DNA from: Nakazawaea peltata
Taxonomy: Eukaryota > Ascomycota > Pichiomycetes > Alaninales > Pachysolenaceae
Reading direction: 5' to 3'
DNA: 64,000 bases
Assembly: GCA_001599355.1 (NCBI GenBank)
Contig: BCGQ01000004.1
Coordinates: 565,249 to 629,248, forward strand
Position 1 is the stretch's first letter. Every line of letters starts with the position of its first letter. Below the pieces are notes generated by a model that was given only the letters and a program-made list of their open reading frames with translations, did not search any database and had not been told where the DNA came from. A program made the translations under genes and the position numbers. Of this stretch, positions 42,101-50,440 are shown in pieces.

Positions 42101-42156
42101 CGGATAGCATTTCTGACCGTATTGGTCTTTTGAATCTTGCTGTATCTAGCCAACAT
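39109..42156 (-). CDS. CYM1: Mitochondrial presequence protease (PreP/pitrilysin M16C)
   Basis: This 1015-aa matrix metalloprotease degrades cleaved presequences and other short peptides after import. The N-terminus ([22 protein letters not shown]) is a basic targeting peptide. The inverted zinc motif HxxEH is HILEH at residues 98-102, in the family block [20 protein letters not shown]. The distal Glu ligand lies in [16 protein letters not shown] at about 198. The second half has the degenerate M16 repeat and the [11 protein letters not shown] block. Length equals S. cerevisiae Cym1. ATG at 42156. The divergent promoter shared with PTM1 carries Mcm1-type boxes. No CTG is apparent in the most conserved block. 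Confidence 0.97.
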   Translation of the reverse strand: [1015 protein letters not shown]

Positions 42157-42225
42157 GGTGGTTACTTGAGGTTGAATATGAACAGGTGATTTTCAACGGT
42201 GAAAAGTTTAATAATAGAAGAGATT

Positions 42226-42261
42226 CCTAACCAGGGAATGTGGTGTATTCCTAATTAGGAA
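42226..42261. promoter_or_regulatory. Two Mcm1-type boxes between CYM1 and PTM1
   Basis: TTCCTAATTAGGAA (42248-42261) is a perfect palindrome and matches the classic Mcm1 P-box CC(A/T)6GG. A weaker copy, CCTAACCAGG, lies at 42226-42235, 24 bp away. Either divergent gene could use them. Confidence 0.55.
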
Positions 42262-42464
42262 GTCAAACTACACAGCTCTCTCAGCTCACCCCGATCCGAC
42301 CTCGCCCCTGAGTTTCTTGGCTTTGTCTTGATTTGGTCTCGACTTCCTATTCCAGTAATTCCCTTCCTTCCTGTTGTAGTAAGGCTTAGCTTGAAAAGAC
42401 CAACTAACTCAAAAGAAGACCCAAAGAAGAGCTCAACTTACAAACTCTATTCAACACAACCGCT

Positions 42465-44210
42465 ATGAATTGGAAGAGAATTGCCTTGGCAACATGGGCG
42501 CTCGGTATCACCACCGTGTCCGCCAATAAAGCCTTCATCACTCAGGACGATTCTCAAGTATGTTCCGGGATGTACTCCAAACAAGACTGGAGCGGCAAAG
42601 TGGATCCGTATATTAAGTTGAACTTGAATAGCTTCAAGAAGTATCATTCGACCAAAAATGAGGATATAGACGTGTCAATTGTCATATTTGAGTACCGTGA
42701 CATCGACAATTTGGGTGTCGAGTTGAGCACCGGAAAGTACAGGTATATCTGTGATGATAGACTTATTTCTATGGGAAGTTGTAATGAGACTCAGCGTGAT
42801 ATGTTTGTAGTCAGCGGGAACACCACCATTCATCAAGTCATTAGTACCAAATTGACCGATTTAGGTGATAATAACATCACTTATCATGTCAGAGACACAG
42901 GTTATTACTGTGTAGCATCATATTCTTCCACTACACTGAACTCTGTCAATTATTCAAATGATTATAAGATTTTGGTGAACTTCCAGAATGCTTATGGAAG
43001 TTTATCGGCTGCCGAGATCCCTAAGCTTCCATTATACGGTTTATTACTGATCATCTATGCCACCAGTTTGTGTATATATCTCTTCCAAATCTTCAGACAT
43101 AGATCAGAATTGTTGTTATTACAGAAGTATTTAGCAGGATTCTTTGTGTTTTTGACAGTGGAAAACATCTTGATTTGGTCATTATATGAGGTTCAGAATA
43201 ATAATAAGAAGTATCCATTACCGGGAGGAATCAAATTTTACATCTTCTTTGTCAGTATCTTGAATTCCTTCAAAGTTTCATTCTCATTTTTCTTATTATT
43301 GATCATTTCTTTGGGTTATGGAATTGTGTACCCTAAATTGAACAAGAAGTTGATGACTAGATGCAAGATTTTAGGTGGGGTTCATTTCATATTTGGTGTT
43401 CTCTACTTAACTGTCAACTATATCAGTCAAACTAATGGAATGAACAACCCATCGACTTCCACTACAGATCAAGGTACTACTGGAGGACAATCATACTTGA
43501 CTTTCTTAAGTACTATCCCAATGCTGGTCACTTTGGCCGTATTTTATTTCTTGATCTTGTCGTCATTATCTAAAACTGTCAAATATTTGACCGAAAACAG
43601 ACAGGTAGTCAAGTTGAACATGTACAAGAGATTATTCAAGTTGATTTTCAGCTCACTTTTAGTCATGTTCTTCGCCCTTATCATCACGGTTTTGTTATTC
43701 TTTAATGATTCTGTCACCAATGCCATTGAGAGATTCTGGAAATTCAATCGTGTCTTGATGGACTTCTGGCCTTCCGCCTTGTATTTTGCCGTCTTCTTAG
43801 GCATTGCCTTTATTTGGAGACCAACTGACACCTCTTACATGTTGGCCGTATCACAGCAACTTCCAACTTCTGATATCGAGACTGGCAACAATAATAATGC
43901 GGTCCAACAGTACGGAGTGGAATTTGAATTGGATGATTTACTGAGTGACGAAGAAAGAGGTAACCCATTTGCTGATCCAAAATCTAAAGATCCAAATAAT
44001 ATTCCTGATGATGTTGACAGTATCGATTTTGGTTCGGATCAAGAGGAAGAGACTCCTCAAACACAATCGTCGTCTAAAAAGGTGGACACTTTACCAAAAT
44101 CTGACCAAGAGACAGCTTTTCAATTAGAAGCTGATGATGATAATGATGGATTTGAAGAGTGGGAAGAGACTGATTTGAAAAAGAAAAGTAAGGGTTCTAA
44201 AGATGAATAG
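42465..44210 (+). CDS. PTM1: Ptm1-like seven-transmembrane protein (GOST/LU7TM family)
   Basis: This 581-aa Golgi/endosome membrane protein has a signal peptide (residues 1-20, ending VSA). A luminal domain (about 21-185) carries N-glycosylation sequons (NETQ, NTTI, NITY, NYSN) and Cys pairs. Seven membrane segments lie at about 190-450, beginning PLYGLLLIIYATSLCIYLF and ending LYFAVFLGIAFIWRPT. An acidic cytosolic tail follows (about 455-581: LDDLLSDEERGNPFADP, DDDNDGFEEWEETD). This is the layout of S. cerevisiae Ptm1/YHL017W. Molecular function in yeast is not well defined; relatives act in retrograde Golgi traffic. ATG 42465, with a C/T-rich leader upstream. Confidence 0.9.
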   Translation: MNWKRIALATWALGITTVSANKAFITQDDSQVCSGMYSKQDWSGKVDPYIKLNLNSFKKYHSTKNEDIDVSIVIFEYRDIDNLGVELSTGKYRYICDDRLISMGSCNETQRDMFVVSGNTTIHQVISTKLTDLGDNNITYHVRDTGYYCVASYSSTTLNSVNYSNDYKILVNFQNAYGSLSAAEIPKLPLYGLLLIIYATSLCIYLFQIFRHRSELLLLQKYLAGFFVFLTVENILIWSLYEVQNNNKKYPLPGGIKFYIFFVSILNSFKVSFSFFLLLIISLGYGIVYPKLNKKLMTRCKILGGVHFIFGVLYLTVNYISQTNGMNNPSTSTTDQGTTGGQSYLTFLSTIPMLVTLAVFYFLILSSLSKTVKYLTENRQVVKLNMYKRLFKLIFSSLLVMFFALIITVLLFFNDSVTNAIERFWKFNRVLMDFWPSALYFAVFLGIAFIWRPTDTSYMLAVSQQLPTSDIETGNNNNAVQQYGVEFELDDLLSDEERGNPFADPKSKDPNNIPDDVDSIDFGSDQEEETPQTQSSSKKVDTLPKSDQETAFQLEADDDNDGFEEWEETDLKKKSKGSKDE

Positions 44211-44419
44211 ATGATAAGAGATTTAGTATGAAGAGTAGATGTAATTGAGGTGATATGGAGTCATCTACACCTTGTAAAATATACCTTCTGAATTGAGTAA
44301 ATATGCACGACCATTTAACATATATCCGGTTGATCATTGTTACACGACCTTTTCATAAATATTTTTTGATTGATCATTTTCCCACTACCTTTTCTCCTCG
44401 ACTTTTAAATCAAGCGCCG

Positions 44420-44428
44420 TTGCCACTT
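44420..44428 (-). promoter_or_regulatory. PACE-like site upstream of RPN9
   Basis: TTGCCACTT reads AAGTGGCAA on the other strand, sharing the GTGGCAA core with the Rpn4 site GGTGGCAAA that controls proteasome genes in S. cerevisiae. It lies 30 bp before the RPN9 ATG. The match is incomplete. Confidence 0.3.
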
Positions 44429-44457
44429 AACTATACACCACCTCAAATAAACACAAG

Positions 44458-45666
44458 ATGAGCGATCAAATGGAAGTTGATAACGACGTAACCAATGTAT
44501 TGGCTACTTTAAGAGAAGAAGTCGATGAGGAATTCGGTGGTGTTTTCTATGAATTGGAAGATTTATATGAACGTAAATTATGGTACCAATTGTCGATCGC
44601 CTTAGAGCAAAACTTCTTCAGAAATGAGCTGTCAAAAGGGATCAGATTGAAGATGTATGATCGATTTGTATCAAGTTTCCTGAATAAGATTAATCAATTG
44701 AAGTTGATGGATTTCTTGCTTCTGTCATTTGATGAGATCGAGACTGTAGAGGAGAGATTGGGTTACTTGGACACTTTACAACAGAAATACACCAAGGAAC
44801 TTGAGAGTGAGAATAGAGGAAAGAAAACGAATGAGGTGGAATTGGAACAACTGTTGATCTTTGTTTCAAGTGAGACTGCCAACCTTAAGTTGCAATTGGG
44901 TGATACTGCTGAGGTGGACAAACTGAAGAACCTTATTGATGAAGTTCAAAAGAAGATCGATGCTTTGAACAGTGTCAACAATAGAATAAATGCCAGTTTC
45001 TATAAGACTTTGTCCAATTACTACAAACTGCAATCTGATTACACCAACTTCTACAAGAACAGTTTGTTGTATTTGCTGTGCATACCAGACTTGGCTCAAA
45101 TTGAGAAACAACAAAAGTTCAATATCGCGTATGAGATTAGTATCAGTGCATTGTTGGGAGATCGGATCTATAACTTTGGAGAATTGATCATGCACGAAAT
45201 CTTTGACGAATTAGATGCTGATCCAGTTTTGAAGAAGTTATTGTTAAGCTTGAATGCTGGAGAGTTGAAAGAGTTCACCTCTTTATTGGAGAGTTGTAAA
45301 ATTGCCGAGATTCAAGAAGCCAAGTCATTCCTTAGACAAAAGATTTGTATTATGTCGTTGATCGAATTGATCTTTTCGAAGCCATCTAATGAAAAGACTT
45401 TGGCATTTGAAGAGATTTTGAAACTGATTCCTTTACTTGCTGATACTAATGAAGTTGAATACTTAATTATGAAGTGTTTATCTTTAGGTTTAATGAAGGG
45501 AAATATCAACCAAGTTGGACAAGAATTAGAAGTCAGTTGGGTTCAATCTCGTGTCATGAATGCTGAACAAATTGGTAAGATGAAGGAGAAATTGGTTAAC
45601 TGGAATCAAAAGGTTGTTAAATTGACTTCATTTATGGATGCTCATGGTAAGGAGGTTTGGGTATAG
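44458..45666 (+). CDS. RPN9: 26S proteasome lid subunit Rpn9 (PSMD13)
   Basis: This 402-aa PCI-domain subunit of the 19S lid supports lid assembly and ubiquitin-protein degradation. The helical-repeat N-terminal two thirds contain YYK-x-QSDYTNFYKNSLLYL-x-CI, where both x positions are CTG codons (45028, 45076) and homologues have Ala. The PCI domain (about 240-370) has NFGELIMHEIFDEL, RQKICIMSLIELIFSKP, LAFEEILKLIPL and VEYLIMKCLSLGLMKGNI, then VSWVQSRVM. Length is that of S. cerevisiae Rpn9 (about 393 aa). ATG at 44458 follows the usual CACAAG context. Confidence 0.96.
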   Translation: MSDQMEVDNDVTNVLATLREEVDEEFGGVFYELEDLYERKLWYQLSIALEQNFFRNELSKGIRLKMYDRFVSSFLNKINQLKLMDFLLLSFDEIETVEERLGYLDTLQQKYTKELESENRGKKTNEVELEQLLIFVSSETANLKLQLGDTAEVDKLKNLIDEVQKKIDALNSVNNRINASFYKTLSNYYKLQSDYTNFYKNSLLYLLCIPDLAQIEKQQKFNIAYEISISALLGDRIYNFGELIMHEIFDELDADPVLKKLLLSLNAGELKEFTSLLESCKIAEIQEAKSFLRQKICIMSLIELIFSKPSNEKTLAFEEILKLIPLLADTNEVEYLIMKCLSLGLMKGNINQVGQELEVSWVQSRVMNAEQIGKMKEKLVNWNQKVVKLTSFMDAHGKEVWV

Positions 45667-46515
45667 ATAGAGAAGTAGTTTAATATAAGTAAGATAGAGA
45701 GGATGTAGGGAAGTGAAGTGATGTTGAGTAAGCTGTGTGTCTGTGCTAAGTATCAGGTATAGTGTTCTTCAAGAAATTTCCAGTTAAGTGATATCTCTCA
45801 GATGGTGTGCCGATGTTGTACCCCTCTCAAATGTTCCTGTCAGGTGTTCTGTCAGGTGTTCTGTCAGGTGTTCTGTCAGGTGTTCTGTCAAGTCGTGCAC
45901 ACTTTACAAATCTCTAATTTTTATATGAAACTCGAAATCGAACTTTTCTTCGGATTGTCCACAACATATCCGAGCGCGCGGCATCGCACAGATAAAGAGG
46001 CAAAATAGGGAAAGAACGGGAATGGGGCGGCGCTGTGGAAATAAACAAGATAATTAAGGGGGGAGGAAATAGATCTGGACAAGTAACAAAGACCCAATCG
46101 ATACGAACATAGTAAGTCAGTCTGATAATCTGGTTGTCTCTGAGCTGGTCTCTTCCATTCACCTCCAATCATCTCCTTCTGCCATCTCCAACCTTCCTCC
46201 AACCTTCTCCCTTTCCAACTTCTCTTCCTCTCTCTCTATCCCCCACCTATTTCGCTCCCTCACCCCCCATCTCTCTCTATTGTCCTCAGGGCAACAGAAA
46301 ATAAAAAACATCCTAAAACGAAGCAAAGAGGCAAAAAAAATTAAGCAGGAAACGAAGGCAAAAATTCAATCTACTGAAGGCGGCGCTCGGGGGGCACAAA
46401 AAAAAAAAAATAACGATTATTAATAAAGAAGACAAGCCAAGGCGGGATAAGGTACACAGTATATTGAAAGATCGAAACTAATTCTGTATCATAAGGGTGA
46501 AGAGGTTATAGCGCT
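45667..46515 (+). promoter_or_regulatory. 850-bp RPN9-MUB1 intergenic region
   Basis: Presumed MUB1 promoter and long leader. It holds a 12-bp minisatellite (45841-45888), the motif AAGTCGTGCACA (45890-45901), a strongly C/T-rich block on the sense strand (about 46145-46290) and a poly-A run (about 46399-46411). Short open frames here show no family features. Confidence 0.5.
45841..45888 (+). repeat. 12-bp tandem repeat, four perfect copies
   Basis: CAGGTGTTCTGT repeats four times without a mismatch and is followed at once by CAAGTCGTGCAC. It is non-coding. A diverged half copy precedes it. Confidence 0.9.
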
Positions 46516-49188
46516 ATGAGAGACTCGAACTATCGCTCTATCACGGCAAACAGGGCAGCGCTGACAATATCCACCACACTCTATGACCGTCGCGCCCTTG
46601 ACTGCACATCGGATAAGCCTTTGGTCAACTCTTTGAATCATTTGACGTTTCTTGCGTCTTCAAGTGGGAAGGTTCGTGAGACTTTGGCTAATGATGGCGG
46701 TTTAGAGCGCTTAGTCGACATTTTATATGAATGCCGCCTTGACGAGAATAGTGAGAATCCTGATGAGAACCCACTTGTGGCGTGGAAATGGTCATTACTG
46801 TTCCAATGTTTAGTGTTAGTTGGTACAAGAGGTACTGAGGCTATTCGGAAGAAGGTTGTCGATTCAGGTATGATTCCTGTTATTGCTACAGTATTAGATA
46901 ATTATTTACTGATCAATGGAGATCCACATTTACTGGGCAGTTCGGCTACCACCGCAGGTGCAACAGCCGCGCCTTCCATAACAACAACCACAACAAATGC
47001 TGCAGAGGCTTTCCAATCGGATTTAGATACACCATTCAGTAGCCAACCTGATCCTAATGATCCTACAGCTGCTTTCAACCCAATAATAAGGACAACTACA
47101 AACAATAACCCTGCTAATAATGGTACTACCAATATGGACCATTTGGAGACGGCATCCACAGTGACTGCCGCAACCACCTCGACTTTCAATTCAGAAGATA
47201 TCCTCGAGACTCTTTCGCAGTACCAGAGGAAACGTATTGCCAAGTCTTTGTGTCATCAACCAGATCATCTTGCTCAACTTAAGGACAAGATCCACCTTGT
47301 AAATAATCTTGTACAACTCATGGGAGAAGGTCAATCCCAAGATGATGACCTTTTCTTGAGTAAAATGGTTGATTTCATAGAGGATCAAAACTGTACTTTT
47401 GATGAATTTAATAAGAAGAAGTTTAACAAATTCAAGCGCAGCCGCAGGCAGTTGGTCGACTTGACAGCACCTAGAAATTTCATTAACGGTGTACTTGTAC
47501 CCCGTGAGGATGATGTTTTATGGTCCCTTCAGTTATTAGCTTTCATTTCCAAGTACTCATACTTAAAGCCAATTCTTTCACAAACAAATATCATCACAGG
47601 CATGTCGTTACGTTCTCCTCCACAGGATGACCTTCTTTCGTTCAAAGGTAACTTCTCTAACTCGGTTCCTCTGTTAGAGAATGATGATAATGATAACGAT
47701 AATGAACTTGAGGAAGTTATCAGTGTAGATAGTGATGAGAAATCACAAGGTGAAGGTGATGAAATTATGATAGACGTTGGTGATTCTTCTGGAACTGAAA
47801 GACCTAATCCACCTAGTCATTCTCATTCTCATCACCACTCTCATGACTCAGTTTCTGATGCCGACAAATTAGATCTTCTGTTACCTTTGGATGTCAAATT
47901 AAGCATCAGACAACAACGCACTTCGGAGCTCAGACTCTTTCATACACTGATTTGTGCCGAGGAATCTAACTTATGTAAATTGAACGCATGTTTAGAACAC
48001 TTGGGTACTAATGAAGACAAACTTTGTCGGGCTAAAGACTACGTCAAGTTGAGTATGATGATCAATAAAGATTTGAAATTTGAGAGCTTGAAGTTCAAGA
48101 ATTTGAAACTCAAATACAACTCTCTGCAAACTAATAATTTGAAATCCAAATGGAATTACAAGACTTATCCATACTATGGAAATTTGTCCGAAGATCAAGA
48201 TCAATCTATCAAAGCTCTTGAGATTCTTAATATCTTCCCATTAGTTGAGAAATTCACTGTTAAATCCAACCATAGTAAAGAAATTCATTATTGGGCAGGA
48301 GTAATTATGAGAAATTCATGTCGTCGTGATGAATCGAAAGGTGGAGTTAGACAATGTGCATGTTTCGACTGTGGTCGTTGGGAAGCTTATCCACGTCAAT
48401 TTGCCAAATGTCGTCGTTGTAAAAGAACAAAGTATTGCTCAAAAGAGTGTCAATCCACTCTGTGGGAATACCATAGACATTGGTGTGTTCAAACAGCTGT
48501 GACAAGTAGTTCTAATGGTGCTAGTGCCAATGCGTCTGCAAATGCTTCTGCTAACGCTTCAGCTAGCGCTATTGGTCTTGCATCTGTTAACACCAATACT
48601 AATGTTGCTACTCAGGCCATCACTGGTACAGCGCCTCCCCTTGGGATGGCTGCGTCCATGGCATCTCCAACAGAAACTATTGCTCTGTTAGCAACTAATC
48701 AGCATATCCCACTGCCACAGCAATACCTGGTTCAACAACTTCTGTCGGAACAATTAGACGACACCGAAAGTGTTAGTTCCTCAGTCAATACATCTACCAC
48801 AGCCATGCTAAGGCTGCATCAACAACAAATCCAAACTCATCAAGAAACTCCTCTTACCAACTTTATGAATGCAGGACAGTTGGCTTTGAATAGCGGTGAT
48901 CATTCACTCACAAGAGCAACTACTCCGGTTAGTGGTCAAGAAAGACCAATAGTAAGGGCAAATAACACTCCAGTGTTGGCACCTAACACATACCGTAGTG
49001 TCAATTTTGGTACAATTCTGTTCCACAACGCTGTCAATGCCACTTTAGCTGCCACTAACGAAAACAATAACGGTACAAATAGAACATTTGGTACTTTTGG
49101 GAATAATAATAACAACAATAGAGGTTTCAACCCTGGGCCTTTCGGGAATAATAACAACAACAACAACTCGAGGGATGGAAATATTTAA
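46516..49188 (+). CDS. MUB1: MYND-type zinc finger protein Mub1 (SamB homologue)
   Basis: This 890-aa protein starts MRDSNYRSITANRAALTIST, the conserved Mub1/SamB start. An ARM-like helical region (about 30-130) follows, with an Asn/Thr-rich insertion, RNFINGVLVPREDDVLWSLQ (about 315-335) and the MYND finger at 614-657 (CACFDCGRW, FAKCRRCKRTKYC, HRHWC). The C-terminal 230 residues are low-complexity (ASANAS repeats, Gln and Asn runs). In S. cerevisiae Mub1 works with Ubr2 and Rad6 to ubiquitinate Rpn4, so it tunes proteasome gene expression; here it directly follows the proteasome gene RPN9. CTG at 46798 lies in WSL-x-FQC, fitting Ala in relatives. Confidence 0.95.
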   Translation: MRDSNYRSITANRAALTISTTLYDRRALDCTSDKPLVNSLNHLTFLASSSGKVRETLANDGGLERLVDILYECRLDENSENPDENPLVAWKWSLLFQCLVLVGTRGTEAIRKKVVDSGMIPVIATVLDNYLLINGDPHLLGSSATTAGATAAPSITTTTTNAAEAFQSDLDTPFSSQPDPNDPTAAFNPIIRTTTNNNPANNGTTNMDHLETASTVTAATTSTFNSEDILETLSQYQRKRIAKSLCHQPDHLAQLKDKIHLVNNLVQLMGEGQSQDDDLFLSKMVDFIEDQNCTFDEFNKKKFNKFKRSRRQLVDLTAPRNFINGVLVPREDDVLWSLQLLAFISKYSYLKPILSQTNIITGMSLRSPPQDDLLSFKGNFSNSVPLLENDDNDNDNELEEVISVDSDEKSQGEGDEIMIDVGDSSGTERPNPPSHSHSHHHSHDSVSDADKLDLLLPLDVKLSIRQQRTSELRLFHTLICAEESNLCKLNACLEHLGTNEDKLCRAKDYVKLSMMINKDLKFESLKFKNLKLKYNSLQTNNLKSKWNYKTYPYYGNLSEDQDQSIKALEILNIFPLVEKFTVKSNHSKEIHYWAGVIMRNSCRRDESKGGVRQCACFDCGRWEAYPRQFAKCRRCKRTKYCSKECQSTLWEYHRHWCVQTAVTSSSNGASANASANASANASASAIGLASVNTNTNVATQAITGTAPPLGMAASMASPTETIALLATNQHIPLPQQYLVQQLLSEQLDDTESVSSSVNTSTTAMLRLHQQQIQTHQETPLTNFMNAGQLALNSGDHSLTRATTPVSGQERPIVRANNTPVLAPNTYRSVNFGTILFHNAVNATLAATNENNNGTNRTFGTFGNNNNNNRGFNPGPFGNNNNNNNSRDGNI

Positions 49189-49241
49189 TATAATTGGAGT
49201 TCTACATCTCTTCATTACAATGTAATATCTATTAAATAATA

Positions 49242-50248
49242 TTAATTCCCAAAGATCTCTTTTCTACCATACAAGACCCATTTGGATGTTTGTTCCATGA
49301 AGGTCAAACATAAGATGGTGTGTGGGGCCATTCTCATCAGTTGGGCGACGAAACCTTTGTATAAAGCACCTGGACCCTCGATCTTGACGGTCTTGATGAA
49401 ACAGTCGACTGGGCCCTTATATAAATTACCGGTCTGATTATAAACTCTGGTGAGAATAACATCCCAAGGATTACAGATAATACTGACACCGATACCAGAT
49501 AACAGAGATGAGGTCAAATGTAATGGAGTACCTTCCTTCATGTAACCGTGGTTTAATAAATAGTTCTTGACAGAGTTGTAGATTGGTAATTGAACAGAGG
49601 AGGCAGATCCTGTTCTTAAAATAGCAGCATCTACACCACGGAACCAACCTTTGAACCCTTCCAGTTTATACACCTTGGACAACCCGTCAAACATATTATG
49701 ATATTTGGTCTGTTGCCCCACCTTAAGTACCTCAGAATAAGACTGCATTCTAGTCTTGACCAAATATAATGGAGACAGTAAGACAGCTCCAAAAATACCT
49801 GAGAGAGTACCTGCAGATACATTAACAGCGAGATTTTGGTGCTCGAGGTAGTCGGCTTCTGGAAATACCAACTTGTTCAATTCTTGCCGCACAGGCTCAT
49901 ATAATCCCAATCTCGATCCATTCAACAGTACTTGGTACAGATAAGCACAACCCAACCCATTTTGTAATCCACGAACACCTTCATTTTTGTATATTACCAC
50001 CAACAGTTGTAAAGGATTCTTGTAGATCCTCTTAGTAGCATCTTTAGCTGTCAATTCTCCTTGTAATTGCATACGAGTCTTCACCAACTCAATAGGATTG
50101 GTGAAATTTACAGCCAAACAAGCTGCCAAACTGGCTGCTGTTAAAGATCCAGCCAAACCAACTACAAATGTTAGTGTACACACTTCAGATCTGACTCAGC
50201 ACTCTACTTACGCTCTTTCTTAGGGTCTCTAACCTCAGTTTTCTCCAT
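49242..50248 (-). CDS. OAC1: Mitochondrial oxaloacetate / alpha-isopropylmalate carrier
   Basis: A spliced inner-membrane carrier: exon 1 50212-50248 (MEKTEVRDPKKER-), exon 2 49242-50161, 318 aa. Without the intron the frame lacks its true start. Three mitochondrial-carrier repeats show the signatures NPIELVKT, SPLYLVKT and NPWDVILT. LAACLAVNFTNP, YNQTGNLYKGP and RMAPHTILCLTFMEQT match S. cerevisiae Oac1, which moves oxaloacetate, sulfate and alpha-isopropylmalate and links leucine synthesis between compartments. A CCG-N4-CGG site about 100 bp upstream matches the Leu3 core, and OAC1 is a Leu3 target in S. cerevisiae. Convergent with MUB1 (53 bp between stops). Confidence 0.93.
50162..50211 (-). 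other. 50-nt spliceosomal intron in OAC1
   Basis: On the minus strand the intron has donor GTAAGT (50211-50206), branch CACTAAC (50176-50170) and acceptor TTTGTAG ending at 50162. The split codon C|TT keeps frame and supplies an ATG 13 codons upstream. Branch A to acceptor is about 9 nt. Confidence 0.88.
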
Positions 50249-50345
50249 CCTTAATCTATTAATGATCTATCTACTCTATACACTCACCCTAAATATGGTC
50301 GTTTAAGTTGAAGTGAAAAATTGCACACAAAATTTTTCACCCCAG

Positions 50346-50355
50346 CCGAAACCGG
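50346..50355. promoter_or_regulatory. Leu3-type site upstream of OAC1
   Basis: CCGAAACCGG fits the everted CCG-N4-CGG core bound by Leu3, 98 bp upstream of the OAC1 ATG. A further GC-rich CGGAACGGGCCG follows at about 50368-50379. OAC1 is a known Leu3 target in S. cerevisiae. Confidence 0.5.
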
Positions 50356-50440
50356 CGCGCACTCCTCGGAACGGGCCGTTCTGACTTGTTTATTTTTTCC
50401 CTCCCGGAGAAGACATCATAACACCAAATGAGATGCCAAT

